Shown piece by piece: positions 15,965 through 26,009 of a stretch of DNA of 56,504 nt (positions are counted from its first letter, which is position 1; the number at the start of each line of letters is the position of its first letter). Below the pieces are notes generated by a model. It had not been told where the DNA came from and did not search any database. It saw only the letters and a list, made by a program, of their open reading frames with translations. The stretch spans positions 99,228 through 155,731 of the forward strand of contig CADCGB010000005.1 in the NCBI GenBank assembly GCA_902800815.1, written 5' to 3'. Source of the stretch: Fibrobacter succinogenes (GTDB taxonomy: Bacteria; Fibrobacterota; Fibrobacteria; Fibrobacterales; Fibrobacteraceae). The position numbers and the translations under genes are program-made.

Positions 15965-17113
15965 TTGGCACTAGATTTGCTCGCTCGAATTCGCGGTGAA
16001 CGCGAGACTATCGGCATCGATGTTGGCCATTACAGCATCAAGTACGTGAAGGTTTACCACAACAGTCGCGGTGGCCATGTTGTCGTCGAGATTGATACGG
16101 AACCCGTTCCGGAAGGCTCCGTCATTAACGGAGAAATCCAGCGTCGCGAGGGCGAAGCCCCGACCGGCCCCGATGGAAAGAAGGAAAAGGACGGCTACGA
16201 GCTTTTGAGCGAGGCGCTTACCAAGATGATGATGCGCCATACCCGCGATGCCAATACCGATATCGTTGCATCCGTGAACTGCGGTGCGGGCGCTGGTGGC
16301 GTGCTGGTCGATAGACTGAGCGTCAAGGTCCCGAAGAACGGCAACGAAGCCGCAATTATACTCCAGACCGCACAGTCCCGTCCGCCCTTCGATGACCAGG
16401 ACAACGTGATTGACTATGAGATTGAATCCCGCGAGGGCGAGGAAGTCAAGGCAAACGTCGTTGCCGCGAAGAACGCGCTCCTTGACTCCTGGGCCCAGTT
16501 CTTTACCGTGAAGGGACTCAAGCTTACCGCGATGGACGTCGATATCTTCGGCCTCCTGAACGCCTATACCGCGACTGCTTCCGAGGAAGACCTCAAGCAG
16601 ACGACCGCCGTCATCAACATCGGCGAAAAGAAGATGAGCATTGGGTTCATCCAGCAGGGCAAGTTCCACTCCATGCGTGCCATGACCGGTGGTTCGATTG
16701 ATATGATTATTGCAAAGCTGGGCGTTACGCTCGGTGTCGATGCTGCCAAGTGCCACGAGATTTTCGAGACGGGCGATCTTGGCATCGTGGACGGCTTTGC
16801 CGAAGCCGAAGTGGAAGAGGCACTGAAGCTTGCATTCGAAGACATCATGGCCCAGGTGGAATTCGGTATCCGCTACTATTCTTCTTCGGAAGATTCCGAA
16901 CCGCTCAACAAGATCTTGCTCGGTGGCGGCGGCGCCTCCATCAAGGGCTTGAAGGAATATATCGCCGAACGTTCCGGCATAGAGACCGACACCGTGAACC
17001 CGTTCCGTTACGTTGAATGTGATGCGAGCGTGGTGGGCGAATCGGGTGTGTCCCTCGCTTTATCCAACATCCTTGCGCCAGCGCTTGGGCTTGCTATGAG
17101 GAAGTTTGACTAA
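15965..17113 (+). CDS. pilM: PilM, actin-like type IV pilus assembly ATPase
   Basis: The 382-residue cytoplasmic protein has the FtsA/actin-like fold; the first phosphate-binding strand IGIDVGHYSIKYVKV is clear, and AVINIGEKKMSIGF and LLGGGGASIKGL fit the later nucleotide-binding motifs. In type IV pilus systems PilM binds the PilN cytoplasmic tail and links the inner-membrane alignment complex to the motor. The start is TTG with GGAG upstream and a strong promoter 33 bp further up. The stop overlaps the pilN ATG by one base. A variable acidic/lysine insert lies near residues 55-75. Confidence 0.94.
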   Translation: MALDLLARIRGERETIGIDVGHYSIKYVKVYHNSRGGHVVVEIDTEPVPEGSVINGEIQRREGEAPTGPDGKKEKDGYELLSEALTKMMMRHTRDANTDIVASVNCGAGAGGVLVDRLSVKVPKNGNEAAIILQTAQSRPPFDDQDNVIDYEIESREGEEVKANVVAAKNALLDSWAQFFTVKGLKLTAMDVDIFGLLNAYTATASEEDLKQTTAVINIGEKKMSIGFIQQGKFHSMRAMTGGSIDMIIAKLGVTLGVDAAKCHEIFETGDLGIVDGFAEAEVEEALKLAFEDIMAQVEFGIRYYSSSEDSEPLNKILLGGGGASIKGLKEYIAERSGIETDTVNPFRYVECDASVVGESGVSLALSNILAPALGLAMRKFD

Positions 17114-17748
17114 TGGCAGAAAAGAAAACAAAGACTAAGACGAAAACGAAAGCGAAGAACGCCGCAAAGCGTTCTGTGTGCATTTCGATTAACCTCTTGC
17201 CTCCGGAGTACCGCAAGGTCAAGAAGGATCTTTCGTGGATTACTGACCGCCGCATTGTTTGGCCCACGCTGGCGTTGATTGTCGCTATTGTCGGGTTCGT
17301 GTATACGAATATTTTGATTGATGACGCAATCATGAACCTCGAGAGCGATGTGTCTCGCGTGAAGGCTGAAGTCGAACGCGAACGCCCGTTGCTCACGAAG
17401 ATTGGTGACCTCGAGCAGAAGCAGGCGATTGTCAATACGAAGATCAATGCGCTCAAGAGCATCCAGGTGAGTAAGAGACGCTGGGTGGTGCTGTTCGAGA
17501 ACGTGTCGTCGGTGTTGCCGCCCAACATGTGGCTCACGAGCCTCAACCAGGTATCGGAAGACAACCTCGAGATGAAGGGCATGACGTTTGATTTCTCGGA
17601 AGTGGCCGAGTACATGGTCAAGCTCGAGAAGCAGGTGAGTGTTGAGAAGGTGTCGCTCCTGACTATCGCTACTACCAAGGTCGATGGCGAGGAAGCGTAT
17701 AGCTTTACCATCAAGATAGTCCTGAAGCAGGACCTGGGGGAGGGCTAG
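17113..17748 (+). CDS. pilN: PilN, inner-membrane pilus alignment protein
   Basis: The 211-residue protein has a lysine-rich cytoplasmic tail with alternating KTK repeats, then the conserved segment SINLLPPEYR (the PilM-binding INLLP motif), a single transmembrane helix (about 40-62) and a periplasmic coiled-coil plus ferredoxin-like domain. It should bridge PilM and PilO. Its start overlaps the pilM stop, and pilO begins 1 nt after its stop, so translation is coupled. The extra lysine-rich extension before INLLP (about 16 residues) is longer than in most PilN proteins. Confidence 0.93.
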   Translation: MAEKKTKTKTKTKAKNAAKRSVCISINLLPPEYRKVKKDLSWITDRRIVWPTLALIVAIVGFVYTNILIDDAIMNLESDVSRVKAEVERERPLLTKIGDLEQKQAIVNTKINALKSIQVSKRRWVVLFENVSSVLPPNMWLTSLNQVSEDNLEMKGMTFDFSEVAEYMVKLEKQVSVEKVSLLTIATTKVDGEEAYSFTIKIVLKQDLGEG

Positions 17749-17749
17749 C

Positions 17750-18349
17750 ATGGGTAATTTTGATTTTAAAGACAAGAAGAACATATACCTGATTGTCGTA
17801 TGTCTCCTTATCGTGGGCCTTGTCTACTATACATGGGACTACGTGTATAACCCGTATGATGTAAGGAAAGGTCAGCTTGAAACCGAACTCCGCAACGCAC
17901 AGGCTGAACTCGACAAGATTAACGCGAAGAAGCACCGCATCGCGGAACTCGAACTGCAGCTGGTGCAGGCCGAGAAGGATTTCGAAAAACTGAAGGAAAT
18001 GTTCCCCGAAGAGGAAAAGGTTCCGCTGCGCCTGCAGGACCTCTACGCCGTGCTCCGCAGTTCGGGCGTGCAGATCCAGAAGTTCAATCCGGAAGGATCT
18101 TCCCAGAAGGAACACTACATCGAAAACCGCTATTCCATCGCGGTCAACTCGGGTTACCACATGCTGGGCTACCTGTTTGCGGAAATCGCGAACTTCAATT
18201 ACCCGACGGCGATTACGAACCTCAGGTTGAACCGCTACTCGGGAATTGCCGCCGAACTTCAGAAGGCGGAAACTCACGGCTGGACTCCTATTACGGTGTC
18301 GGTGTCGTTTAACCTGACCACCTATACATCCAAGAAGGTAGGCCCATGA
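17750..18349 (+). CDS. pilO: PilO, inner-membrane pilus alignment protein
   Basis: The 199-residue protein has one transmembrane helix near the N-terminus (about 13-32, with the core YLIVVCLLIVGLVYYTW), a periplasmic coiled coil (about 45-95) and a C-terminal ferredoxin-like domain, the standard PilO layout and length. It should pair with PilN in the periplasm and contact PilP. The stop overlaps the pilP ATG (ATGA), which indicates coupled translation within pilMNOPQ. Confidence 0.93.
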   Translation: MGNFDFKDKKNIYLIVVCLLIVGLVYYTWDYVYNPYDVRKGQLETELRNAQAELDKINAKKHRIAELELQLVQAEKDFEKLKEMFPEEEKVPLRLQDLYAVLRSSGVQIQKFNPEGSSQKEHYIENRYSIAVNSGYHMLGYLFAEIANFNYPTAITNLRLNRYSGIAAELQKAETHGWTPITVSVSFNLTTYTSKKVGP

Positions 18350-20430
18350 TGATGAACAAATTAATTACTTTGTTCCTGTTCGTCGCGGTGGCCGTGAACG
18401 CTGCTCAGATTAAGGATGTGAGTTTTGGTTGCGATAAGAGCAATTGCGCAGTCACGTTCAAGTTTGCCTCCGACAAGGATTTGCCCTCGTTCTTCCAGAA
18501 GTACGATGCCAAGTCGCACAAGCTTACCCTCGGTTTTTCGACGAGTGAGTTTGCTCTCGGCATGGGTGCATTCGAGATAGACCCCTCTTCGGAATGGGTC
18601 AAGTCCATGAAGGTCTACAAGGAACCCTTCCGTGGAACGGATTTCTTGAAGATTGACTTGGTTGTCGGTTCTGCGATTAAATCCGACAAGAACGAGATTG
18701 CCCTCAACAAGTCGGACTTTATGCTGAAACTCGCCGGCAAGGGCGGAAAGGCCTGGACGCTTTCGAAGCTCTTTGCCGACCGCAAGAAGGCTGCCGAGAA
18801 GGCCGCTGCCGAAGAAAAGAAGGCTGCGGAGAAGGCTGCCGCCGAAGAGAAGAAGGCTGCAGAAAAGGCCGCCCTCGAAGAGAAGAAGCGTGCTGCCGAA
18901 GAAAAGAAGGCTGCCGAGAAGGCTGCTCTCGAAGAAAAGAAGCGCCTAGCTGAAGAGAAGAAGGCTGCCGAAAAGCAGGCCGCTCTCGACAAGAAGGCCG
19001 CTGAAAAGGCTGCCGCCGAAGAAAAGAAGCGCTTGGCCGAAGAGAAGAAGGCTGCAGAGAAGCGTGCCGCCGAAGAGAAGAAGGCTGCTGAGAAGGCCGC
19101 CCTTGAAGAAAAGAAGCGCCTTGCCGAAGAGAAAAAGGCTGCCGAAAAGCGCGCCCTCGAAGAAAAGAAGGCTGCAGAGAAGGCTGCCCTCGAGGAACGC
19201 AAGCGCGAGGCTGCCGAACGCAAGGAAGCGGAAAAGCGTGCCCTCGAAGAGAAGAAGGCTGCAGAACGCGCCGCTAAGGAAGAAGAGAAGCGTATTGCCG
19301 AGGAACAGAAGAACCTCGACAAGGCTATCAAGGAAGGCGGCAAGATTTCTGCCCTGCTTCCGAACCTGAAGGAAATGACGGTGCTCGTGGGTTCCGGCAT
19401 GGAACAGTTCCGCCTGGTAGCGACTACCCCGATTGAACTGCAGCATGTGACCGGTCCGGATAAGGCGGGTACGATTATCATCGGACTTGCCGGTCCGCAG
19501 AAGTCGCCTGTGTTCAAGATTGGTGCCGGTACGCTCGTGAAGCATGTGACCTGGGGTGCAAACGGCCTCAAGGTTCAGCTCCAGCCGAATGCGAAGCCTG
19601 CCATCGTTGTGCAGGAAGGTGCGCTTATCCTCCAGATTGCCGAGACGACCATCAAGAAGGATGGCTTCCTGTTCTGGAGCGCCCATCCGGATGGAATCTT
19701 TGTGCGTGACTGGATGAGGGGTGCCGAAGAGAAGCCCTCGTTCGACAAGTTTGTGGGCAAGTTCGAGAAGGAAAGCAAGAAACTTGTTTCCGGTTCGCAG
19801 ACATTCCACCTGCGTCCGGTTGTTCGTGAACTCATTGTCGTCGCCGACGAAATTGAACTCTTTGCCGCCCCCAACGACAACTCGCAGGTGCTACGTCGCC
19901 TTACCTTCGGTGACCGCCTCGTGAGTCTCGATGTGTCTGGCCTCTACTGCAAGGTGCAATTCGGTAGCCATATCGGCTTCGTGAACAAGCGTGCGGTGAG
20001 CTACATGGATGAACTTTCTGCCGTGCAGACGGAACGCCTCAAGCAGGTTGATAAGGAAAGGGGCGAGATTGTTTCCGAAAATGGCGAGATTGCCGGTAGC
20101 CAGCTCGATGGCCTCTACGATGACCGCGTGACGTACAGCTCGTTTGGCCGTCGCGACCCGTTCGTCGAGATCAAGGGCCTTGTGGAAGAAGGTATCAACA
20201 TCGACCAGGTTGAACTTGTCGGTATCATCTGGGAATCCGATGTCCCGATGGCACTCCTCGTAGAATCCAAGAATCCTTCCATCTCCTACACGCTTAAGGA
20301 AGGTGACAAGATTCTCAACGGAAAAGTTCTTAAAATCACACAAACAGACGTGCTCTTCCTTATTCAAGAATTTGGCGTGAGCCGTCGCTACTCTATGGGT
20401 CTTCCCGATAAATTTGGGGGTCAAAAGTGA
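18346..20430 (+). CDS. pilP: Enlarged PilP-type protein with AMIN-like, coiled-coil and SH3-like regions
   Basis: The 694-residue exported protein holds the PilP position but is about four times normal size. Order of parts: signal peptide; AMIN-like beta domain (about 20-130); a Lys/Ala/Glu-rich repeat helix (about 146-330) made of units such as EKKAAEKAA; a second AMIN-like segment (about 340-430); an SH3-like domain (about 490-548); and a C-terminal PilP domain (about 599-692) with RRDPFVEI and a beta core. PilP links PilN/PilO to the secretin. AMIN domains usually sit on PilQ and bind peptidoglycan; here PilQ has none. The start overlaps the pilO stop and the end overlaps pilQ. Confidence 0.85.
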   Translation: MMMNKLITLFLFVAVAVNAAQIKDVSFGCDKSNCAVTFKFASDKDLPSFFQKYDAKSHKLTLGFSTSEFALGMGAFEIDPSSEWVKSMKVYKEPFRGTDFLKIDLVVGSAIKSDKNEIALNKSDFMLKLAGKGGKAWTLSKLFADRKKAAEKAAAEEKKAAEKAAAEEKKAAEKAALEEKKRAAEEKKAAEKAALEEKKRLAEEKKAAEKQAALDKKAAEKAAAEEKKRLAEEKKAAEKRAAEEKKAAEKAALEEKKRLAEEKKAAEKRALEEKKAAEKAALEERKREAAERKEAEKRALEEKKAAERAAKEEEKRIAEEQKNLDKAIKEGGKISALLPNLKEMTVLVGSGMEQFRLVATTPIELQHVTGPDKAGTIIIGLAGPQKSPVFKIGAGTLVKHVTWGANGLKVQLQPNAKPAIVVQEGALILQIAETTIKKDGFLFWSAHPDGIFVRDWMRGAEEKPSFDKFVGKFEKESKKLVSGSQTFHLRPVVRELIVVADEIELFAAPNDNSQVLRRLTFGDRLVSLDVSGLYCKVQFGSHIGFVNKRAVSYMDELSAVQTERLKQVDKERGEIVSENGEIAGSQLDGLYDDRVTYSSFGRRDPFVEIKGLVEEGINIDQVELVGIIWESDVPMALLVESKNPSISYTLKEGDKILNGKVLKITQTDVLFLIQEFGVSRRYSMGLPDKFGGQK

Positions 20431-22028
20431 AAAAGCTGATTAAAATACTCATGGTCCTGTCCCTGGTAGTGGGACTCTCCTCGGTCTGTGCCGCCCCCGC
20501 GTCGGGTTCCGTGGAACCCAACAAGAAGCTGTACGACTTCTCGTTCGTGGACACTGACTTCAGTGCCGTGTTCCGCTCTGTTTCTGTGGTTGCTGGCGTC
20601 GATATCTTGCTTGCTCCCGATGTGAAGGGCAAGACGAGCATCAAGGTCACCAAGAAGACCTGGCAGGAAACCCTCGACATTATCTGCGAAATCAATGACC
20701 TTACCTGGGTTATCCAGGACAAGTACATTGTAATCCAGCGCCAGAGCACCTATCAGGCAAAGCAGAAGAAGATTGCCGACGAGGAAAAGCAGCAAGAAGA
20801 AACTGCTCCGCTCGTTCGTAAGAACTTCCAGATTCACCATGCGAAGGCCGACGAACTTGTGAAGGTGCTCGAAAGCATGAAGAGCGGCCGTGGCCGTATT
20901 ACGGTCGTGGAACGCACGAACTCCATCATCGTGTACGATACCGATTCCAAGATCGAGCAGATGGAAAATGCCCTTACCGAACTTGACGTGGAAACGCTCC
21001 AGATTATGATTACCGCAAAGCTCGTGGTGGTGAACAGCCAGCGTGCCCGCGAACTTGGCGTGGACTGGAGTGCAATGCTTGGCAACAACGTTGCGATGAC
21101 TCCGGGTGCCGCAAATGGTACCTACGGAAGCCAGGCTGGGTCTAGCCGTGGCGCCGCCATGGTGACGTCTTTCCCGAACAACGGTGCGACGCCTGCTGTT
21201 AGCGGTGCCGCAACGACGATTACTACGAGCCTCTTTGATAATAATCTGAAGCTCGCCGTGTCTAGCCTGATGGGTGACGCTTCTACCGAAGTGCTTGCTT
21301 CTCCGCAGGTTTCGACCCTCGACAATACCGAAGCCCAGGTGTTCATGGGTGACAAGGTTTCTATCCGCGTGATTGACGATAGCGGCGAGTCCTCTACGCA
21401 GCTCGTGGAAACGGGTATCAAGCTGACGGTGACCCCGCACGTTTCGGGCGACAACCGTATCTTGCTTGACCTACACCCCGAAAACAACTCCTACGATTAC
21501 GACTCCAAGGGCGAAATCGTGATCAGTACTCAGGAAGCCAAGACGAAGGTCGTGGTGGCCGATGGCGAGACCGTGATTATCGGTGGCCTGACCCGCAACG
21601 AGACCCAGGAATCCGAGAGCGGCATCCCGTTCCTCAAGGATATCCCGTTCTTCGGCAACCTCTTCAAGTACACGCGTCATTCCGTGGTCAAGAAGGACCT
21701 CGTGATTTTCGTGACGCCGCGCATTATCCGCAACTACATCGGCAATGTGGATCTTTCCGAACCGTCTGCTGAAACGCAGGGTGAAGAAGCCCCGCAGATG
21801 CAGAAGGTGGAACAGCCGGCTCCGGCTGCACAGGCCGCTCCGGCAGCACAGCCCGCTGCTCAGCAGCAGGCACCTGCGGCACAGCCGGCCCCTGCCGCTG
21901 AACCCGCTCCGGCTCCTGCACAGGAACCGGCCCCGGCTGCAGAACCTGCTCCGGCACCCGAGCCCGCTGCCGAGGCTCCCGCCGCACCGGAACCTGCCGC
22001 AAGCGACGTTCAGGACGACTGGAACTAA
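20427..22028 (+). CDS. pilQ: PilQ-type secretin
   Basis: The 533-residue outer-membrane secretin forms the pore for the type IV pilus. It has a signal peptide, an STN/N0 domain (about 30-100), an N1 domain (about 130-190) and the secretin core (about 190-440) with GETVIIGGLTRNE and the conserved KDIPFFGNLF / VIFVTPRII end. It lacks the N-terminal AMIN domains of typical PilQ. After the core comes a tail of about 75 residues, almost only Ala, Pro, Glu and Gln, ending DVQDDWN. The GTG start overlaps the pilP stop (GTGA), and a strong terminator follows. Confidence 0.93.
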   Translation: MKKLIKILMVLSLVVGLSSVCAAPASGSVEPNKKLYDFSFVDTDFSAVFRSVSVVAGVDILLAPDVKGKTSIKVTKKTWQETLDIICEINDLTWVIQDKYIVIQRQSTYQAKQKKIADEEKQQEETAPLVRKNFQIHHAKADELVKVLESMKSGRGRITVVERTNSIIVYDTDSKIEQMENALTELDVETLQIMITAKLVVVNSQRARELGVDWSAMLGNNVAMTPGAANGTYGSQAGSSRGAAMVTSFPNNGATPAVSGAATTITTSLFDNNLKLAVSSLMGDASTEVLASPQVSTLDNTEAQVFMGDKVSIRVIDDSGESSTQLVETGIKLTVTPHVSGDNRILLDLHPENNSYDYDSKGEIVISTQEAKTKVVVADGETVIIGGLTRNETQESESGIPFLKDIPFFGNLFKYTRHSVVKKDLVIFVTPRIIRNYIGNVDLSEPSAETQGEEAPQMQKVEQPAPAAQAAPAAQPAAQQQAPAAQPAPAAEPAPAPAQEPAPAAEPAPAPEPAAEAPAAPEPAASDVQDDWN

Positions 22029-22050
22029 GCGCCAAGCAAGAAAGCTTAGA

Positions 22051-22073
22051 AGAGCCCTGCGGGGCTCTTTTTT
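22051..22073 (+). terminator. Intrinsic terminator of the pil operon
   Basis: AGAGCCC-TGCG-GGGCTCT followed by a T6 run, 22 nt after the pilQ stop. Confidence 0.88.
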
Positions 22074-22093
22074 GTAGATTTTGCAAGAAAAAT

Positions 22094-22594
22094 ATGAAGC
22101 TGGAAAATCTAAGGGTATTGCTTTTTGCTTTGTTTCTTGTGCAGCCGATATTTCTATTTGCACAAAATAGCCTGGATTTTTCTGTCCAGTGTGTTGGAAA
22201 AGATTCTATACAGGTGGATGTGCGCAATATAGGAAAGGGAAAAACGTGCTTCCACGTGCCGGGAGATGTAGAATCTTTTTTGGACGAAAAGAATGTGGCC
22301 CGCTTTATTCCAAAATACTCCAAACACCTAGTTCATAAGGATGGCCGTCCTTTTGACTTTGTGTGCCTGATTCCGCAAGGCGAAAGTTCTTTAGAGCAGG
22401 AATGTATGAGGAGTTACAGGTTTGCAAATCCGTTTAAGGTGCCTACGGATAGGATTCGCGGATTTTCTTTTGCGGTGGGCTCGCCAGATGAGTTTTCGCC
22501 ATTGATGAAAATCGGGCCGAAGGATTACAAGGAACAGTGCGAATATTTGCAGGGATTACAAAGTGTCTTTGTAGAACACTGCAAGAAGGATTAG
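22094..22594 (+). CDS. Small secreted protein of unknown function
   Basis: The 166-residue product has a clean signal peptide (hydrophobic core VLLFALFLVQPIFLFA, predicted cut after LFA near residue 23). The mature part is unremarkable in composition, with five cysteines (CVG, CFH, CLI, ECM, and QCE plus EHC near the end) that could form disulfides. I recognise no family. It begins 21 nt after the pil operon terminator, so it probably has its own promoter in or near the hairpin; none is obvious. The HEAGH protein gene starts 9 nt downstream. Confidence 0.72.
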   Translation: MKLENLRVLLFALFLVQPIFLFAQNSLDFSVQCVGKDSIQVDVRNIGKGKTCFHVPGDVESFLDEKNVARFIPKYSKHLVHKDGRPFDFVCLIPQGESSLEQECMRSYRFANPFKVPTDRIRGFSFAVGSPDEFSPLMKIGPKDYKEQCEYLQGLQSVFVEHCKKD

Positions 22595-22603
22595 TTGTTT
22601 ATT

Positions 22604-23092
22604 ATGCCAGAACAGAATTTGACGCGTGAATCTTTGGTGGAGTTCTTCGGGGAAGATGAATTCCAGAAGTTGTGCAATCACGAGGCGGGGCACGCCCTGG
22701 TGGCGTTCCTGTTCAAGCGTCCTCTAGACTACGTGAAGATGGACCGCTCCAAGGAGCGCCCGGGCATTACGCATATTGCGGGTAGCGAACTGGAAGGCGA
22801 TGCGCATATCGCCATGGCGGGTCACCTCGCGGAATTCCTGATACGTCACGATTTCAAGTGCAGTCTCGATACCGTCATGAAGGACCTGCCGATGGAACTC
22901 TACAAGAGCGATGCGGACTACCAGCGGTTCCAGGCTGCATGCTACTACTTTAAGCTGGCAGAAACCAACGTGGTCGAGCAGGATTACAATATCCTGATGG
23001 CGTGCCAGAAGCAACTTTGCGAAATCGCGAAGGCGCTAAACGAGCGGGTGTACTTATCCCGCGATGAAATTGAGAATATCGTGAAAGCCTAG
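22604..23092 (+). CDS. Stand-alone FtsH-like (M41-type) zinc peptidase domain
   Basis: The 162-residue soluble protein carries the zinc-peptidase motif HEAGH (H26, E27, H30) in a context like the FtsH protease domain (NHEAGHALVAFLF). MAGHLAEFLI resembles the FtsH GGRAAEE helix, and an Asp in KSDADY could be the third ligand. The AAA ATPase and membrane parts of FtsH are absent, so it cannot unfold substrates on its own. An ATG at 22604 is preferred to the TTG at 22595; AAGGA lies 13 nt upstream, which is long. It ends 4 nt past the convergent holA stop, so the two genes overlap. Related stand-alone M41-like proteins exist, but their roles are unclear. Confidence 0.75.
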   Translation: MPEQNLTRESLVEFFGEDEFQKLCNHEAGHALVAFLFKRPLDYVKMDRSKERPGITHIAGSELEGDAHIAMAGHLAEFLIRHDFKCSLDTVMKDLPMELYKSDADYQRFQAACYYFKLAETNVVEQDYNILMACQKQLCEIAKALNERVYLSRDEIENIVKA

Positions 23093-24063
23093 CGCACTAC
23101 GAGTGCGGCTAGGGCGAGTTCCTGCGCAATCTTCGTGCTGCACTTTCCGCTCTTGATTTCGTAGTCGATATCGGAGAGGCGGCGAATGACCCTGCAGAGT
23201 AACGGCTTGCTCCAGCGGTTGGCGCATTCCGGGGCGCGGCCAATCGTGTTGAAGAGAAAATTGTTCTTGCCCATTGCCTTTGCGGCATCGGCGGGGTTCA
23301 TCTTCTTGTCTTTTGTCAGGGTTATGAAGTTCAGCAGGTCGATGGAGTAGTAGTAGAGCGATGCGACTATGGGAACGGCCTCCATCCCGTTACGGAACAT
23401 CTCGTTCAGTGTGCGGGTGTATGCCTTCACGTCGCGGAGCCCGAACGGCGTGTTGATTTCGTAGGCGGCGTTCTTGCGCTGCGGTACGATCATGGATTTC
23501 ACGAGGTCGAGCGTAATCCTCTTGCAGTCCGGTTGGAACATCAGGACCTTCTCGACTTCCTCGCAAACGATTTTCGTCTTGTTGCCGAGAGCGTCGGCGA
23601 GGTACTCGCAGGCATCCCTGTCAATTGGCCTTTTGAACTGCGCGGGGATTGCGCCTGCAATCCATTCGGCCATCTTGTATTGCTGGGGTTCCTCGAACTT
23701 CTCGATTTCACCGGCGGCCTTGAGTGTCTTGTAGAATTCTCCGCGTCCGTCGAGTTTTGAGAACTCAAAAAGGAGCGTGCAGTTGGGTTTGTGGCTCAGC
23801 CACTTGGTGAGTTCGCGCGTGTCGTCGGCCTTGAGTTCGTCAGCCTTGCGGACGACGACGACCGTTTGTTCGGGTGAGAACATGGATACGCTGTCACATG
23901 CAGTAATGACCGACTCCGCGATGGAGGCGATGTTCGGGTCCGTCGCGAACAGGATCTGCTTTGCCATCGGGTCGTCCTTGCGATCGCCGAGGGTATCTTG
24001 CAAGAACTTCTCGATGCGCTTTTCCTTCGAGAATTCGTCATTGCCGATGAGTACGACTATCAT
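23089..24063 (-). CDS. holA: DNA polymerase III delta subunit
   Basis: The 324-residue protein is the clamp-loader subunit that opens the beta sliding clamp. The N-terminal VVLIGNDEFSKEK matches the HolA start (LLYGxDxFLxxE type), and the middle ATACDSVSMFSPEQTVVVV and the all-helical C-terminus fit the family, as does the length. HolA diverges strongly between phyla, so motif support is moderate. It lies 12 nt after greA on the same strand and is probably co-transcribed. Its last 4 nt overlap the convergent HEAGH gene. Confidence 0.85.
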   Translation of the reverse strand: MIVVLIGNDEFSKEKRIEKFLQDTLGDRKDDPMAKQILFATDPNIASIAESVITACDSVSMFSPEQTVVVVRKADELKADDTRELTKWLSHKPNCTLLFEFSKLDGRGEFYKTLKAAGEIEKFEEPQQYKMAEWIAGAIPAQFKRPIDRDACEYLADALGNKTKIVCEEVEKVLMFQPDCKRITLDLVKSMIVPQRKNAAYEINTPFGLRDVKAYTRTLNEMFRNGMEAVPIVASLYYYSIDLLNFITLTKDKKMNPADAAKAMGKNNFLFNTIGRAPECANRWSKPLLCRVIRRLSDIDYEIKSGKCSTKIAQELALAALVVR

Positions 24064-24075
24064 CTGCGGGTCCAG

Positions 24076-24543
24076 TTAGCTGAAGTCGATAATCTGGAAC
24101 TTGTTTACGCCCCTCGGGGTCGTGACTTCGATGGTTTCGCCCTTCTTCTGGCCCATGAGTGCGGCGCCGATGGGGCTCTTGAAGCTGATCTTGCCGTTGA
24201 GGGCGTCTGCCTCTTCGGGGCTTACCAGCTGGTATACGACATTCTTCTTGGTCTTTGCGTTGAGGAGCGTGACCTTTGCGCCAAAGCGGATGGTGTCGGA
24301 ATTCGGGTCGAATGCGACGACTTCGGCACGGGCAATCTGGTCCTGGAGCCTAGGCATCTCGATGTTGTCGATGGAGGCGAGGCGTTCCTTCGCTGCATGG
24401 TATTCGGCGTTTTCGCTCAAATCGCCCTGTGCACGGGCATCAACCAATTCCTGCAATACGCGCGGACGTTCTACATTTTTTAAATTTTCAAGGTCCTTGA
24501 CGAGCTTGTCAAAAGCTTCCTGTGTAAACTTGATCTTTTCCAT
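24076..24543 (-). CDS. greA: Transcription elongation factor GreA
   Basis: The 155-residue protein rescues backtracked RNA polymerase by stimulating transcript cleavage. The N-terminal coiled coil carries the tip motif ARAQGDLSENAEYHAAKE, with the conserved acidic pair, and the C-terminal domain shows SPIGAALMGQKKGETIEV, the family signature. Length is normal. There is no Shine-Dalgarno; on the minus strand TACTTT (24551-24556) ends 7 nt before the ATG, again suggesting a leaderless transcript. It is divergent from argJ and is followed by holA. Confidence 0.96.
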   Translation of the reverse strand: MEKIKFTQEAFDKLVKDLENLKNVERPRVLQELVDARAQGDLSENAEYHAAKERLASIDNIEMPRLQDQIARAEVVAFDPNSDTIRFGAKVTLLNAKTKKNVVYQLVSPEEADALNGKISFKSPIGAALMGQKKGETIEVTTPRGVNKFQIIDFS

Positions 24544-24617
24544 GCTCTACAAAGTACAAATTTTAACGAGGCTTCGCGGGCCCGTAATCGCGAAAGAACA
24601 TCTTTTTAGGAGATAGT

Positions 24618-25835
<1,218 letters not shown>

Positions 25836-25896
25836 GCGACCGCTCGTTCGTCGTTTCGGGTGATGAAACCTCCGGTTGCTCACTCGCTCTCACTGC

Positions 25897-25924
25897 AAAG
25901 GCTCGTTGATACGAGCCTTTTCCG
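25897..25924 (+). terminator. Terminator downstream of argJ
   Basis: AAAGGCTCGT-TGAT-ACGAGCCTTT followed by TCC; a 10-bp stem ending in a T run, 61 nt after the argJ stop. Confidence 0.8.
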
Positions 25925-25956
25925 TTCACGAAAGCGATTGCAAGTGTTAGAAAAAA

Positions 25957-25986
25957 AAATCGCTCCGGTTTGGCCGGGGCGATTTT
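25957..25986 (-). terminator. Terminator for the minus-strand FISUMP lipoprotein
   Basis: AAAATCGCTCCGG / CCGGGGCGATTTT form a 13-bp stem with one G-T pair and a TTTG loop. The A9 run on the left gives a U-run on the minus strand, so it ends the gene at 26010. Confidence 0.8.
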
Positions 25987-26009
25987 CGTCTATTTGAAAG
26001 GCTTGTAGA

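Noticed and set aside
18781..19335. Possible CRISPR or tandem DNA repeat in the pilP region
   Set aside because: The periodicity is at the amino acid level with variable codons and lengths; it encodes a coiled coil.
18615..19571. 318-codon antisense frame rich in AAFSAAFFSS repeats
   Set aside because: It is the complement of the Lys/Ala/Glu coiled-coil repeats of PilP.
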